The translations under genes and the position numbers were made by a program. A stretch of DNA of 64,000 nucleotides. Origin: Flavivirga eckloniae. Lineage in GTDB: Bacteria > Bacteroidota > Bacteroidia > Flavobacteriales > Flavobacteriaceae. Positions 1-8,739 of the stretch are shown here, piece after piece (the stretch's first letter is position 1; every line of letters begins with the position of its first letter). The notes beneath the pieces were generated by a model. That model saw nothing but the letters and a program-made list of their open reading frames with translations, was not told the origin of the DNA and did no database searches. The DNA lies in assembly GCF_002886045.1 (NCBI RefSeq), contig NZ_CP025791.1:3301001-3365000 (forward strand), read 5' to 3'.

Positions 1-2
1 TT

Positions 3-965
3 GCACTATTAGTTGTGCGGTTTCTTTTTGGAGTAGGAGAAGCAGGCGCCTTTCCCGGTATGGCACGTGCTATTTTTAAATGGGTGCCTGTAAAAGAAAG
101 GGGTTTAGTTCATGGTATTAATTTTTCTGGAGGAAGAATAGGAGCAGCTATAGCATTACCAGTAGTGGCTTGGTTAATAAATCTTGTGGGCTGGAGAATG
201 AGTTTTGTAATACTTGGAGGAATAGGCGTTCTATGGGCTTTAGTTTGGTTTTGGTGGTATAGAGATAATCCTAAAAATCATAAATCGGTATCGGCAATGG
301 AGCTCAAAATTATAGAAGAAGGAATACAAGAAGAAGCCAAGGATAAAGAACCAATTTCTTTCAAGAAAATGTTCGGTTCACGTACCATGTGGTTGCTTAT
401 GATACAATATTTCTGTAGTAATTTTACGTTCTTCTTTTGTCTTACATGGTTGTTTCCATACTTAAAAACAAAATACAATCTAGATGTTGTAGAAGCAGGT
501 TTTTACGCTTCAGCACCTTTTATATTTGGCGCACTGGGAAATTGGTTTTCTGGCTGGCTGGTCGATTTTATTTATAAAAAGAATAAATGGGGATTGTCTA
601 GAAAATTAACTGCAATTATAGGATTTACACTTGCCACTATAGGTATTGTAGCCAGTGTGTATATGAATGAAGTAACAGGAGCAGTCATTTTTATATCCCT
701 AGCAGTTTTTGGAGCCGATATGACATTAAGCCCTTCATGGTCTACATGTTTAGATGTAGGAAAAGAACATTCGGGAACCGTTAGCGGAACAATGAATATG
801 GCGGGTAATCTAGGCTCTTTTTTCACAGCCTTAGCTTTTCCATATATGATGGCTTTAGCTGGTTCTCATACACCATTTTTCTTTTTGGCAGCAGCGTTGA
901 ATTTAATTGCAATTCCTATTTGGCTCTCAATTAAACCAGAAAAGGCATTACAGTTAACAGAATAA
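3..965 (+). CDS. MFS permease, anion:cation symporter type (5' partial)
   Basis: C-terminal about 320 residues of a major facilitator superfamily inner-membrane permease. The frame is open to the first base of the window, so the true start lies upstream. The visible part begins in the motif RFLFGVGEAGAFPG, typical of the hexuronate/aldonate anion:cation symporter subfamily. It continues through alternating hydrophobic helices, a charged central loop (IQEEAKDKEPISFKKMFGS) and six further helices. It lies 11 bp upstream of a cupin sugar isomerase and heads the visible part of a catabolic operon, so a sugar-acid or related substrate is likely. The exact substrate cannot be read from the sequence. 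Confidence 0.85.
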   Translation, partial: ALLVVRFLFGVGEAGAFPGMARAIFKWVPVKERGLVHGINFSGGRIGAAIALPVVAWLINLVGWRMSFVILGGIGVLWALVWFWWYRDNPKNHKSVSAMELKIIEEGIQEEAKDKEPISFKKMFGSRTMWLLMIQYFCSNFTFFFCLTWLFPYLKTKYNLDVVEAGFYASAPFIFGALGNWFSGWLVDFIYKKNKWGLSRKLTAIIGFTLATIGIVASVYMNEVTGAVIFISLAVFGADMTLSPSWSTCLDVGKEHSGTVSGTMNMAGNLGSFFTALAFPYMMALAGSHTPFFFLAAALNLIAIPIWLSIKPEKALQLTE

Positions 966-976
966 AAAAACAAAAC

Positions 977-1537
977 ATGATAAAATTTCAAGAATTCAAA
1001 GAAGTCTGTCAGAAATCAATTGAAATGATCGAAGAAGCGGGCTTATTGTTAACCCCCGAGGATAAAGAAAAGATCACTGCTGCCGATTTTGGATTAAGCA
1101 ACCTTAAAAAAGAAGGCATCCAAATATTAACCATGTTTCAAACAAACAGGATAGCAGGTAAAATATTGGTCTTACTCCCCTATCAAACAGAACCAGAGCA
1201 TTGGCACCCAACCGTTGGAGACGATCCGGGTAAAGAAGAAGTAATAAGGGCAATTAGTGGAGACTTGTATTTCTATATCCCCGGAGAAGATACCATGACG
1301 GAAGGTTTTATTGTAGAAGGGAAAGCCGATTGTTATACCATGCGTAACGAGGTTGTTATGAAACCAGGAGATCAATTGGAATTACCAGCAGGCACAAAAC
1401 ATTGGTTCCAGGCAGGTAAAAGAGGGGCGGTTATGTATTCGTTTTCAACTACAGTAACCGATTTAAATGACCAGTTTACAGACCCTAATATAAATAGGGA
1501 TACAATAATTGAAAAAGCGCCCCGAGGTGCATATTAA
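977..1537 (+). CDS. Cupin sugar isomerase, D-lyxose ketol-isomerase-like
   Basis: 186-residue single-domain cupin resembling the D-lyxose/D-mannose ketol-isomerase family. These metal-dependent cytoplasmic enzymes interconvert aldose and ketose. The likely metal ligands are visible: H75 and H77 in EHWHP, a glutamate in GKEE (87-88) and H142 in the second cupin motif LPAGTKHWF. There is no signal peptide, and the length fits the family. It lies between the MFS permease (11 bp gap) and a TIM-barrel sugar epimerase (19 bp gap), consistent with remodelling an imported monosaccharide. The family call is fairly secure; the actual sugar is inferred. Confidence 0.7.
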   Translation: MIKFQEFKEVCQKSIEMIEEAGLLLTPEDKEKITAADFGLSNLKKEGIQILTMFQTNRIAGKILVLLPYQTEPEHWHPTVGDDPGKEEVIRAISGDLYFYIPGEDTMTEGFIVEGKADCYTMRNEVVMKPGDQLELPAGTKHWFQAGKRGAVMYSFSTTVTDLNDQFTDPNINRDTIIEKAPRGAY

Positions 1538-1556
1538 TATATAAAGATTAAAATAA

Positions 1557-2516
1557 ATGAAACAGAGTATAATTACGGCGTTTTTAAGTAAAACACAAGA
1601 TAGATTTTCTGAGTATCATGAACCGACTGGGTTAAAAGAACGATTGGAAATTGTTCAAAAAATTGATGGCGTAACTGGTGTGGAAATCGTGTATCCTTAT
1701 GAAACAGAAGAAGCTGCTGCGACAAAAAAATTAATGGAAGATATGGGGTTGGAGTTTGCAGCAGTTAACGCAAATATTAAAAAAGAAACCAAATGGGTGC
1801 CTGGAGCATTATCAAGACCTAAAGAAAATTTAAGGAATGATGCCGTGCAATTAATTAAAGATGCTAAAGACTATGCCATAGCAGTTGGAGCGCCCTTGGT
1901 AACATGTTGTCCTTTATCTGATGGTTACGATAACCTATTTCAGGTTGACTATCAAAAAGGATGGAAGTATATGATTGATGCTTTTGCTGAAGCTGCAGAT
2001 TACAAGCCAGAAATGCCGTTGTTTGTTGAGTACAAAATCAATGAAACCAGGGTAAACTGCTTTTTAGATAGTTGTGCCAAGACAATTGTATTCTTAAAAG
2101 AAGTTCAAAATGCTGCTACAGGAGTAACCATAGATTTCGGACATTCATTGCTGGCTAAGGAAAATCCAGCAGAAGTACTTGCGATGTGCGAACAATCAAA
2201 TATAGATTATTACTTACATACAAACGATAATGACTGGCAGTTTGATTGGGATTTAATAGGTGGATCAAGAAACTTTTTACATACAGTAGAATTCTTCTTT
2301 TATGCCAAGGAATTTGGATACGACAAGTATTTCACTGCAGATGCTTCCCCTAGAATTTTTGACATGCTTGGTTTTTTCAGAGAACATGCCGAAATGAATA
2401 AAGCGATATGGAATATTGTAGAAAATCTCGATAGAGATCAATACAGACGCATGATGCATGAAGAAAAGCATATGGATTTAATGCGATTAGTAAGAAAAGA
2501 AATTTATAGACTATAA
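1557..2516 (+). CDS. Sugar phosphate isomerase/epimerase family TIM barrel
   Basis: 319-residue cytoplasmic protein of the xylose-isomerase-like TIM-barrel (AP endonuclease 2) superfamily. Probable divalent-metal ligands appear in the expected order: E158 in VEYK, D193/H196 in TIDFGHS, and H221 with D224/D226 in LHTNDND. Members epimerise or isomerise sugars, keto-sugars or inositols, and some act on 3-keto-glycosides. It sits between the D-lyxose-isomerase-like cupin and the GlcG-like gene; the next start is only 3 bp past its stop, indicating tight co-transcription. The specific substrate is unknown. The DUF1080 gene downstream makes a keto-sugar role worth considering. Confidence 0.75.
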   Translation: MKQSIITAFLSKTQDRFSEYHEPTGLKERLEIVQKIDGVTGVEIVYPYETEEAAATKKLMEDMGLEFAAVNANIKKETKWVPGALSRPKENLRNDAVQLIKDAKDYAIAVGAPLVTCCPLSDGYDNLFQVDYQKGWKYMIDAFAEAADYKPEMPLFVEYKINETRVNCFLDSCAKTIVFLKEVQNAATGVTIDFGHSLLAKENPAEVLAMCEQSNIDYYLHTNDNDWQFDWDLIGGSRNFLHTVEFFFYAKEFGYDKYFTADASPRIFDMLGFFREHAEMNKAIWNIVENLDRDQYRRMMHEEKHMDLMRLVRKEIYRL

Positions 2517-2519
2517 AAG

Positions 2520-2945
2520 ATGCCAAAAGCAACATTTAAAATAACCTATAGCGATGCTAAATCACTTATGAATGAAGCGGTTAAATCTGCAAAACATCAT
2601 CATGTACCAGGAGCTATAGCTATTGTAGACGAAGGAGGGAATCTGCTTCTATTGGAAAGTTTGGATAATACAATGAGCAGTGCCTCTAAAATAGCTATAG
2701 GAAAAGCGGCAACAGCAGCAGCGTTTAAAAGACCCACAAAGGCTATTGAAGATGTCGTTTTAGAGGGCAGGACACCAATGTTGGTTCTAGACAGTGCCAC
2801 ATCAGAATCCTATATTCCTTTAAAAGGTGGTTATCCAATATGGTATAAAGACGAATTAGTAGGCGCTATTGCTGTAGCAGGTACTATGGATGCTGAAATG
2901 GATGAGGTTGTTGTTTTAGAAGCATTAGAAAATAAAAATTGGTAA
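2520..2945 (+). CDS. GlcG/HbpS family protein (DUF336)
   Basis: 141-residue protein of the GlcG/HbpS family, with the characteristic alanine-rich start (IAIVDEGGNLL), the SASKIAIGKAATAAAF helix and the C-terminal GYPIWYKDELVGAIAVAG strand. Characterised relatives bind haem or small organic ligands and often lie in operons for glycolate, diol or sugar-acid catabolism; a general enzymatic function is not settled. There is no signal peptide, so a cytoplasmic location is likely. It starts 3 bp after the epimerase gene. A role as an accessory protein of the same pathway is inference from the operon. Confidence 0.75.
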   Translation: MPKATFKITYSDAKSLMNEAVKSAKHHHVPGAIAIVDEGGNLLLLESLDNTMSSASKIAIGKAATAAAFKRPTKAIEDVVLEGRTPMLVLDSATSESYIPLKGGYPIWYKDELVGAIAVAGTMDAEMDEVVVLEALENKNW

Positions 2946-2980
2946 ATTTTATAGGAAAAGAAAAGTACATTATTAAATAA

Positions 2981-5809
2981 ATGAAAATGATTCATTCAGT
3001 ATTCAAAAAAATAGGCATTATGAAACAAAGTTTTCATTTACAATATATTTTATTGGTGATAATAGGCTTTGTTTTGTTGCAAAGTTGTGAAGACAATTGG
3101 AAATGGGAAACCGTTACAGCAAAGGGAACGCCAACAGCTAGACATGAAGCAGGTTTAGTAGCCTTTAAAGATAAAATTTTATTAATAGGAGGGCGAAGAA
3201 TTAATCCAACTGATGAGTTTGATACTAAAACAAATACCTGGACAGCAAAATCGCCAACGCCTATAGAATTACATCATTTTCAACCAGTTGTTGTAGGCGA
3301 TGCTGTCTATTTAATTGGAGCAATGACTGGAAAATGGCCCAATGAAAAACCTCTTGATAAAGTCATTATTTATTATCCGGATGAAGATCGATATGAATAC
3401 AGTCATACCATACCAAAAGACAGACGTAGAGGCGGTGCAGGAGCAGTATATTATAACAATAAAATTTATTTGGTTGGTGGTATTACAAATGGTCATGTAG
3501 ATGGTTATAAACCCTGGTTTGATGTATACGATCCTAAAACAGGAGAATGGTTTGTTTTACCAGATGCACCAGATGCACGAGACCATTTTCAGGCTGCGGT
3601 AGCTAATAATAAATTATATGCTTTTGCAGGTCGAAGAACCTCCAAGAAAACAGATCAGGATATGGCATTGACTAGTAGTCATGGTAATGTCTATAATTTT
3701 GAAAGTAATAAATGGGAAGCAGTTACCGAAAATTTAAGAATAACAACAGAAAGAGCTGGTAACTCAGCCTTTGCATGGAATAATGAAATAGTTATAGGAG
3801 GTGGAGAAAGTTTAGCTCATGAAATTGCTCACAGTGAAGTAGAAGCCTATAATAGCAAAACTAGGACATGGAGAAATTGGCCATCTCTCAACCAAGGCCG
3901 ACATGGTTCTGGGTTTGCTATAGTTGGGGAGTATGTTTACACAGCATCTGGTAGCGGTAATCGTGGTGGTGGACCAGAACTCACCACCATAGAGCGTTTA
4001 AAATTACCAACAGATTTGGGAGATAAGAGCGATGAGTTCGTAGACCTTACGCCGGTTTACAAACAATGGCATACAGTTACCTTATCTTTTGAAGGACCTC
4101 AAACTTCAGAAAAGGCGGCAGACAATCCGTTTTTAAATTATCGTTTAGATGTCGTATTTAAACATGCAGAAACACAAGATACCATTCGTGGTTTTTATGC
4201 AGCAGATGGAAATGCATCAGAAACAGGAGCCGATAAAGGAAATATTTGGAAAGTTAGATTCTCGCCAAGCTTAAAAGGTGATTGGAGTTACTCGGCAGAT
4301 TTATATCATAAGGACAGTATAGCCCTAAAAGGAAATTTAAAACAAGCAGAATCTATTGCCATTTCGAATAAAGAAGGTCGTTTTTCAGTAATAGAATCAG
4401 ATAAGGATGGTCTAGATTTCAGAGCAAATGGTATTCTTGAGGCTTCCAAAGGTTATTTTAGGTTTCGAGACTCAAAAAAATATTGGATGAAAGGCGGAGC
4501 CAATAGTCCAGAAAACCTATTAGCATACATAGATTTTGATGATACCTATCGTCTTAAAACATCAAATAAGGATGGAGAGGCAAGTACAACAGAAGAAATT
4601 CATGCATATCCAAACCATTTAAAAGATTGGAAAGAAGGAGATCCAACATGGAAAAATGAAAAAGGAAAATCGTTAATAGGTGCATTAAACTATTTGGCTT
4701 CAAAAGGTATGAACGCTGTTTATTTTCTAACCATGAATATTTTAGGCGATGGTAAAGATGTATGGCCATATACCGATTCAGAAACGTTTGATCGTTTCGA
4801 TGTTAGTAAACTAGCACAATGGGAAATTGTATTTAAACATATGCAATCTAAAGGAATTATGTTGCATGTGGTATTACAAGAAACAGAGAACGAAACAATG
4901 TTGGATGGAGGAGATACAGGGCCTCTACGACAATTATACTACCGAGAATTAATAGCTAGATACGGGCATCACTTGGGGTTAATATGGAATTTGGGTGAAG
5001 AAAATGGATCAGCCCCTTGGAGCCTTATTGCGCAAAACGACAGACAAAGAAAAGATATGGCAAAGTTTCTTAAAGAAACAGATCCATATAAACATCCCGT
5101 ATTGTTGCATACACATTCTGAGGATCCACACAGATCGGTAATTTTAGATTCTATTTTAGGTTTTAAATATTTAGATGGCTTATCGCTACAACAGTCTGAG
5201 CGAGAACATGCAGGAGAGATTGTAGAAACATGGAAAAGCAAAGCCAAAGCAGTCAATCAAGATTGGTTGATAACGATGGATGAGATAGGGCTGTGGCATA
5301 CAGCAGCATTACCAGACGATAAAGATCCCAATCATAATACATTAAGGAGATATGCGCTTTGGGGCACATTACTGTCTGGTGGAGCGGGAGTAGAATGGTA
5401 TTTTGGCGCAAAGCACCCTCATAATGATCTAACGTCAGAAGATTGGAGGCAAAGAGATAGGCTTTGGGAGCTAACAAATTATGCTACTGGTTTTTTCCAA
5501 GATCATTTACCTTATTGGGAAATGGAACCAGAACATAAACTTATTAATTCTAAAGATGCTTATTGTTTTCGTAAAAAAGGAGATATATATGCCATATATA
5601 TAGCAGCCCCAGGTAGGCATACAATAAATTTGAAAGAAACAGAAGGAATGTTTACCTTACAATGGTTTGATCCGCTACAAGGAGGAGAATTACAAAATGG
5701 TACCGTAGAAAAAGTCATTGGAGGAGGTATAACAGCATTAGGAGGCCCTAAAAGTAAGAATAAGCAAGATTGGGTGTGTCTTATTAAAAAGATAAACGAT
5801 AAAAAATAA
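2981..5809 (+). CDS. Secreted Kelch / DUF5060 / glycosidase-like lipoprotein
   Basis: 942-residue predicted lipoprotein. A hydrophobic stretch ends in LLQSC, giving a lipobox. An internal ATG at 3020 (MKQSFHL) would give a more normal signal-peptide length and may be the real start. Residues about 50-345 hold six Kelch-type blades, such as KILLIGG, KIYLVGG and KLYAFAG. Residues about 360-460 resemble DUF5060 (VTLSFEGPQ), followed by a TIM-barrel glycosidase region of DUF4038 type. There E673/E674 in LIWNLGEENG and E768 in ITMDEIGL are candidate catalytic acids. A C-terminal beta domain resembles the putative collagen-binding module of these enzymes. It is probably exported to the periplasm or cell surface to process the glycan served by this operon. 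Activity is not established. Confidence 0.75.
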   Translation: MKMIHSVFKKIGIMKQSFHLQYILLVIIGFVLLQSCEDNWKWETVTAKGTPTARHEAGLVAFKDKILLIGGRRINPTDEFDTKTNTWTAKSPTPIELHHFQPVVVGDAVYLIGAMTGKWPNEKPLDKVIIYYPDEDRYEYSHTIPKDRRRGGAGAVYYNNKIYLVGGITNGHVDGYKPWFDVYDPKTGEWFVLPDAPDARDHFQAAVANNKLYAFAGRRTSKKTDQDMALTSSHGNVYNFESNKWEAVTENLRITTERAGNSAFAWNNEIVIGGGESLAHEIAHSEVEAYNSKTRTWRNWPSLNQGRHGSGFAIVGEYVYTASGSGNRGGGPELTTIERLKLPTDLGDKSDEFVDLTPVYKQWHTVTLSFEGPQTSEKAADNPFLNYRLDVVFKHAETQDTIRGFYAADGNASETGADKGNIWKVRFSPSLKGDWSYSADLYHKDSIALKGNLKQAESIAISNKEGRFSVIESDKDGLDFRANGILEASKGYFRFRDSKKYWMKGGANSPENLLAYIDFDDTYRLKTSNKDGEASTTEEIHAYPNHLKDWKEGDPTWKNEKGKSLIGALNYLASKGMNAVYFLTMNILGDGKDVWPYTDSETFDRFDVSKLAQWEIVFKHMQSKGIMLHVVLQETENETMLDGGDTGPLRQLYYRELIARYGHHLGLIWNLGEENGSAPWSLIAQNDRQRKDMAKFLKETDPYKHPVLLHTHSEDPHRSVILDSILGFKYLDGLSLQQSEREHAGEIVETWKSKAKAVNQDWLITMDEIGLWHTAALPDDKDPNHNTLRRYALWGTLLSGGAGVEWYFGAKHPHNDLTSEDWRQRDRLWELTNYATGFFQDHLPYWEMEPEHKLINSKDAYCFRKKGDIYAIYIAAPGRHTINLKETEGMFTLQWFDPLQGGELQNGTVEKVIGGGITALGGPKSKNKQDWVCLIKKINDKK

Positions 5810-5832
5810 TTCAAAACAAAAACAATATCAAT

Positions 5833-6780
5833 ATGTCAAATAGTATTAACATTCAGGGAAACAGATGGATCGTTTCAATTTTTATCATATCGATCTGCTT
5901 TTCTTGCACCAATAAAACACAGCAAAAACAAGATGATAAAGATATAGTTGAATGGACATATTTGATTGACGAGGAACTTTCTGAATGGGACAAATATTTA
6001 AGTTTTAAGCATCAAGTAGGCTACGATGGTAGTCATCCCATTGATTCTCTTGGAAATAAAATAGCACCCATAGGACTAAATGTTCCAGGTTACGACGTTT
6101 TCACAACTATCATAGAAAATAATGAGCCTATTATAAAAGTAAGTGGTGAATATTATGGTTGTTTAGCCACTAAAAAAGAATATGAAAATTATCATTTTCA
6201 ATTAAAATTTAGATGGGGAGATAAGAAATGGACTCCCAGAAAAAATCGTTTAAAAGACTCTGGTATTTTGTACCATTCAATTGGTGCTTTTGGAGCTGAA
6301 TATTGGCGATCATGGATGCTATCACAAGAATTTCAAATTATGGAAGCACATACAGGAGATTTTTGGAATCAAGCGACTTCTGCAATCGATATTCGTGCTT
6401 ATAGAGAACCAGGGTTAAATCCAATGGCACATGAAAGTCAAGATTATTCGAGTTTTGGTAAGGGAGGAGAAGCGGGAAGTTACTGTCTTAGAAGTAATAA
6501 TTATGAAAAGAAACCAGGAGAATGGAATACTCTAGATCTAATTTGCTTTAAAGGGAATAGTTTACATATCGTAAATGGTGAGGTCGTTATGGTATTGAAA
6601 AACTCAAGATATGTGAATGAAAATGGAGAGGTCGTTCCGTTAAATAAAGGTAAGATTCAATTACAGAGTGAAGCTGCCGAATTGTTTTTTAAAGACATCA
6701 AGATCAGATCAATTGAAGAAATGAAAGATATTCCTATTTGGATCTTTGATGGAGCTGTAGATAAATGGAACCCTAGTTAA
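5833..6780 (+). CDS. DUF1080 lipoprotein, 3-keto-glycoside hydrolase type
   Basis: 315-residue predicted lipoprotein (N-terminal hydrophobic segment ending SICFSC) with a single jelly-roll DUF1080 domain covering most of the protein. Family features include LKFRWGDKKW, an exposed GILYHSIG strand, the QEFQIMEAHTGDFW segment and a C-terminal IQLQSEAAELFFKDIKIR strand. Recently characterised DUF1080 proteins cleave 3-keto-glycosides. It follows the Kelch-glycosidase by 23 bp and precedes gluconokinase by 71 bp. No sugar 3-dehydrogenase is seen in this window, so a keto-glycoside route would need a partner elsewhere. Confidence 0.8.
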   Translation: MSNSINIQGNRWIVSIFIISICFSCTNKTQQKQDDKDIVEWTYLIDEELSEWDKYLSFKHQVGYDGSHPIDSLGNKIAPIGLNVPGYDVFTTIIENNEPIIKVSGEYYGCLATKKEYENYHFQLKFRWGDKKWTPRKNRLKDSGILYHSIGAFGAEYWRSWMLSQEFQIMEAHTGDFWNQATSAIDIRAYREPGLNPMAHESQDYSSFGKGGEAGSYCLRSNNYEKKPGEWNTLDLICFKGNSLHIVNGEVVMVLKNSRYVNENGEVVPLNKGKIQLQSEAAELFFKDIKIRSIEEMKDIPIWIFDGAVDKWNPS

Positions 6781-6851
6781 AGACTCAAGAAAGATGTGCA
6801 AACTAGTATCAAAATTTGGATTAAACACCACATGCTATTAAAAAAACAATA

Positions 6852-7346
6852 ATGCCACAAATTATAATCATAATGGGAGTAAGTGGTTGTGGTAAAACAA
6901 CCGTAGGGAAAAAGTTATCTGAAGAATTATCAATTCCCTTTTTCGATGGCGATGATTTTCATCCAAAAGAGAATATAGATAAGATGAATAATAATATAGG
7001 GCTTACGGATGCAGATAGATTGCCCTGGTTAGAGATACTATCAAGTAAAATTGAAGATTGGAGTACTTCTACAGGAGCTATTTTAGCTTGTTCAGCATTA
7101 AAAGAATCGTATAGAGACATACTAAAGAACAAGAACGAAAATATAATTTGGGTTTTGCTAAATGGAGAATTTGATCTGGTATTAAACCGAATTGAGAACA
7201 GAAAAAATCATTTTATGAAACCTGATTTATTACAATCACAGTTTGATACATTAGAAATTCCTTCTTATGGATTACATATAAACATTGATAAAGGAGTTAA
7301 AGATATTGTAAAGGAAATAACGAACAAAATAAACGAACATGCATAG
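6852..7346 (+). CDS. gntK: Gluconokinase
   Basis: 164-residue cytoplasmic P-loop kinase that phosphorylates D-gluconate to 6-phosphogluconate. The Walker A motif GVSGCGKTT is at residues 9-17. The family signature FFDGDDFHPKENIDKM follows, then the ACSALKESYRD helix and the RKNHFMKPDLLQSQFDTLE lid. Length is normal for the GntK family. It overlaps the 6-phosphogluconate dehydrogenase start by 8 bp, and the gluconate permease follows, so import, phosphorylation and oxidative decarboxylation are encoded together. Confidence 0.95.
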   Translation: MPQIIIIMGVSGCGKTTVGKKLSEELSIPFFDGDDFHPKENIDKMNNNIGLTDADRLPWLEILSSKIEDWSTSTGAILACSALKESYRDILKNKNENIIWVLLNGEFDLVLNRIENRKNHFMKPDLLQSQFDTLEIPSYGLHINIDKGVKDIVKEITNKINEHA

Positions 7347-8739
7347 ATCTGAGTTTGGTGTTATCGGTTTAGGTGTTATGGGTAAAAGCATTAGTTTAAA
7401 TATCGCAGAACATAGTTTTAAGATCTCTGTTTACAATAGGATTTCAGAAGGCGAAGAAACTATAGTTTCAGACTTTTTAAATGAGCATGAAAATTTCAAT
7501 GCAATTCAAGGTTTTACAGATTTAAAAATGTTTGCGAGTTCTTTGGAAAGGCCTCGTAAAATTTTAATCATGATAAAAGCAGGAGCAGCAATCGATACGG
7601 TAATACAACAATTGCTTCCAGTTTTAGAAGATGGTGATATTATTATTGATGGAGGAAACTCGCATTATAAAGACACCCAAAATAGAACCAATTACTTAAA
7701 AAGTAAAAATATAAATTTTGTGGGTTGTGGTATCTCTGGAGGTGAAGAAGGAGCACGTAAAGGGCCATCAATTATGCCTGGAGGAGATTTGGAGGCTTAT
7801 AGACAGATAGCTCCGATATTAGAAAAAATAGCAGCCAAAGACAGTTGGGGAAACCCATGTTGTACTTATATAGGAAGTGATGGAGCAGGACATTTTATTA
7901 AAATGGTTCATAATGGAATTGAATATGCAGAAATGCAATTGATAGCAGAAACCTATGCTTTACTATCCTATTCTTTAAATAATGAAGAGATCGCATCAAT
8001 TTTTAATAACTGGAATCAAGGAGATGCGTCTGGTTATTTATTAGAAATCACCTCTAAAATTTTACAAACAAAAGAAGATGGAAAGTATTTAATAGATCTT
8101 ATTTTAGATAAAGCACAAAATAAAGGAACAGGCTCTTGGTCAAGTGCAACAGCTTTGAGTTTAGGAATTCCAAATACAATGATTTCTTCGGCAGTTTTTG
8201 ATAGGTATCTTTCTTCTTTTAAAGATGAAAGGGTAAAGCTGTCTAAAAAAATAACTCGCGAACATAAAAATGAGTCAGTAGATGTTACACAACTTAAAAA
8301 AGCATATCAGTTTGCAAGAATAGTTAATCATCAACAAGGTTTTTTACTAATAAAAGAAGCATCAAGTACTTATAACTGGAACTTAAATCTTTCTGAAATA
8401 GCCAGAATATGGACAAATGGTTGCATCATTCGGTCTAGCCTTATGGAGAATTCTATAACTATATTGAAAAACAGTAATGACTATTTTAATGACGAGAATT
8501 CATTTAGTTATTTAAAGTCTAATGAAGACGCCATGGTTGAGGTTTTGCAATTTGGATTACAGCAAAGAATTTCATTAAACACAATAAGCGCAGCATATAA
8601 TTATTGGGTTTCAATGACAACCGAAAAATTACCAGCTCATATTATTCAAGCCCAAAGAGATTTTTTTGGAGCACATACCTATCAAAGAATAGATGCGAGC
8701 GATTCTGAATATTTTCATACTAAATGGGAGGAGTTATGA
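7339..8739 (+). CDS. gnd: 6-phosphogluconate dehydrogenase, decarboxylating
   Basis: 466-residue enzyme converting 6-phosphogluconate to ribulose 5-phosphate, CO2 and NAD(P)H. The Rossmann start GVIGLGVMGKSISLNIAEHS is followed by the substrate-site loop GCGISGGEEGARKGPSIMPG and the helix KMVHNGIEYAEMQLIAE, which holds the catalytic lysine and asparagine. Length matches the long homodimeric form. It overlaps gntK by 8 bp and the GntP permease start by 4 bp (ATGA). Placement beside gntK suggests a gluconate-inducible copy rather than a housekeeping pentose-phosphate gene. Confidence 0.95.
   Translation: MHRSEFGVIGLGVMGKSISLNIAEHSFKISVYNRISEGEETIVSDFLNEHENFNAIQGFTDLKMFASSLERPRKILIMIKAGAAIDTVIQQLLPVLEDGDIIIDGGNSHYKDTQNRTNYLKSKNINFVGCGISGGEEGARKGPSIMPGGDLEAYRQIAPILEKIAAKDSWGNPCCTYIGSDGAGHFIKMVHNGIEYAEMQLIAETYALLSYSLNNEEIASIFNNWNQGDASGYLLEITSKILQTKEDGKYLIDLILDKAQNKGTGSWSSATALSLGIPNTMISSAVFDRYLSSFKDERVKLSKKITREHKNESVDVTQLKKAYQFARIVNHQQGFLLIKEASSTYNWNLNLSEIARIWTNGCIIRSSLMENSITILKNSNDYFNDENSFSYLKSNEDAMVEVLQFGLQQRISLNTISAAYNYWVSMTTEKLPAHIIQAQRDFFGAHTYQRIDASDSEYFHTKWEEL

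Noticed and set aside
8724-8735. Upstream ATG for gntP
   Set aside because: The GGAGGAG ribosome binding site falls after it and directly precedes the ATG at 8736, which also overlaps the gnd stop as ATGA.
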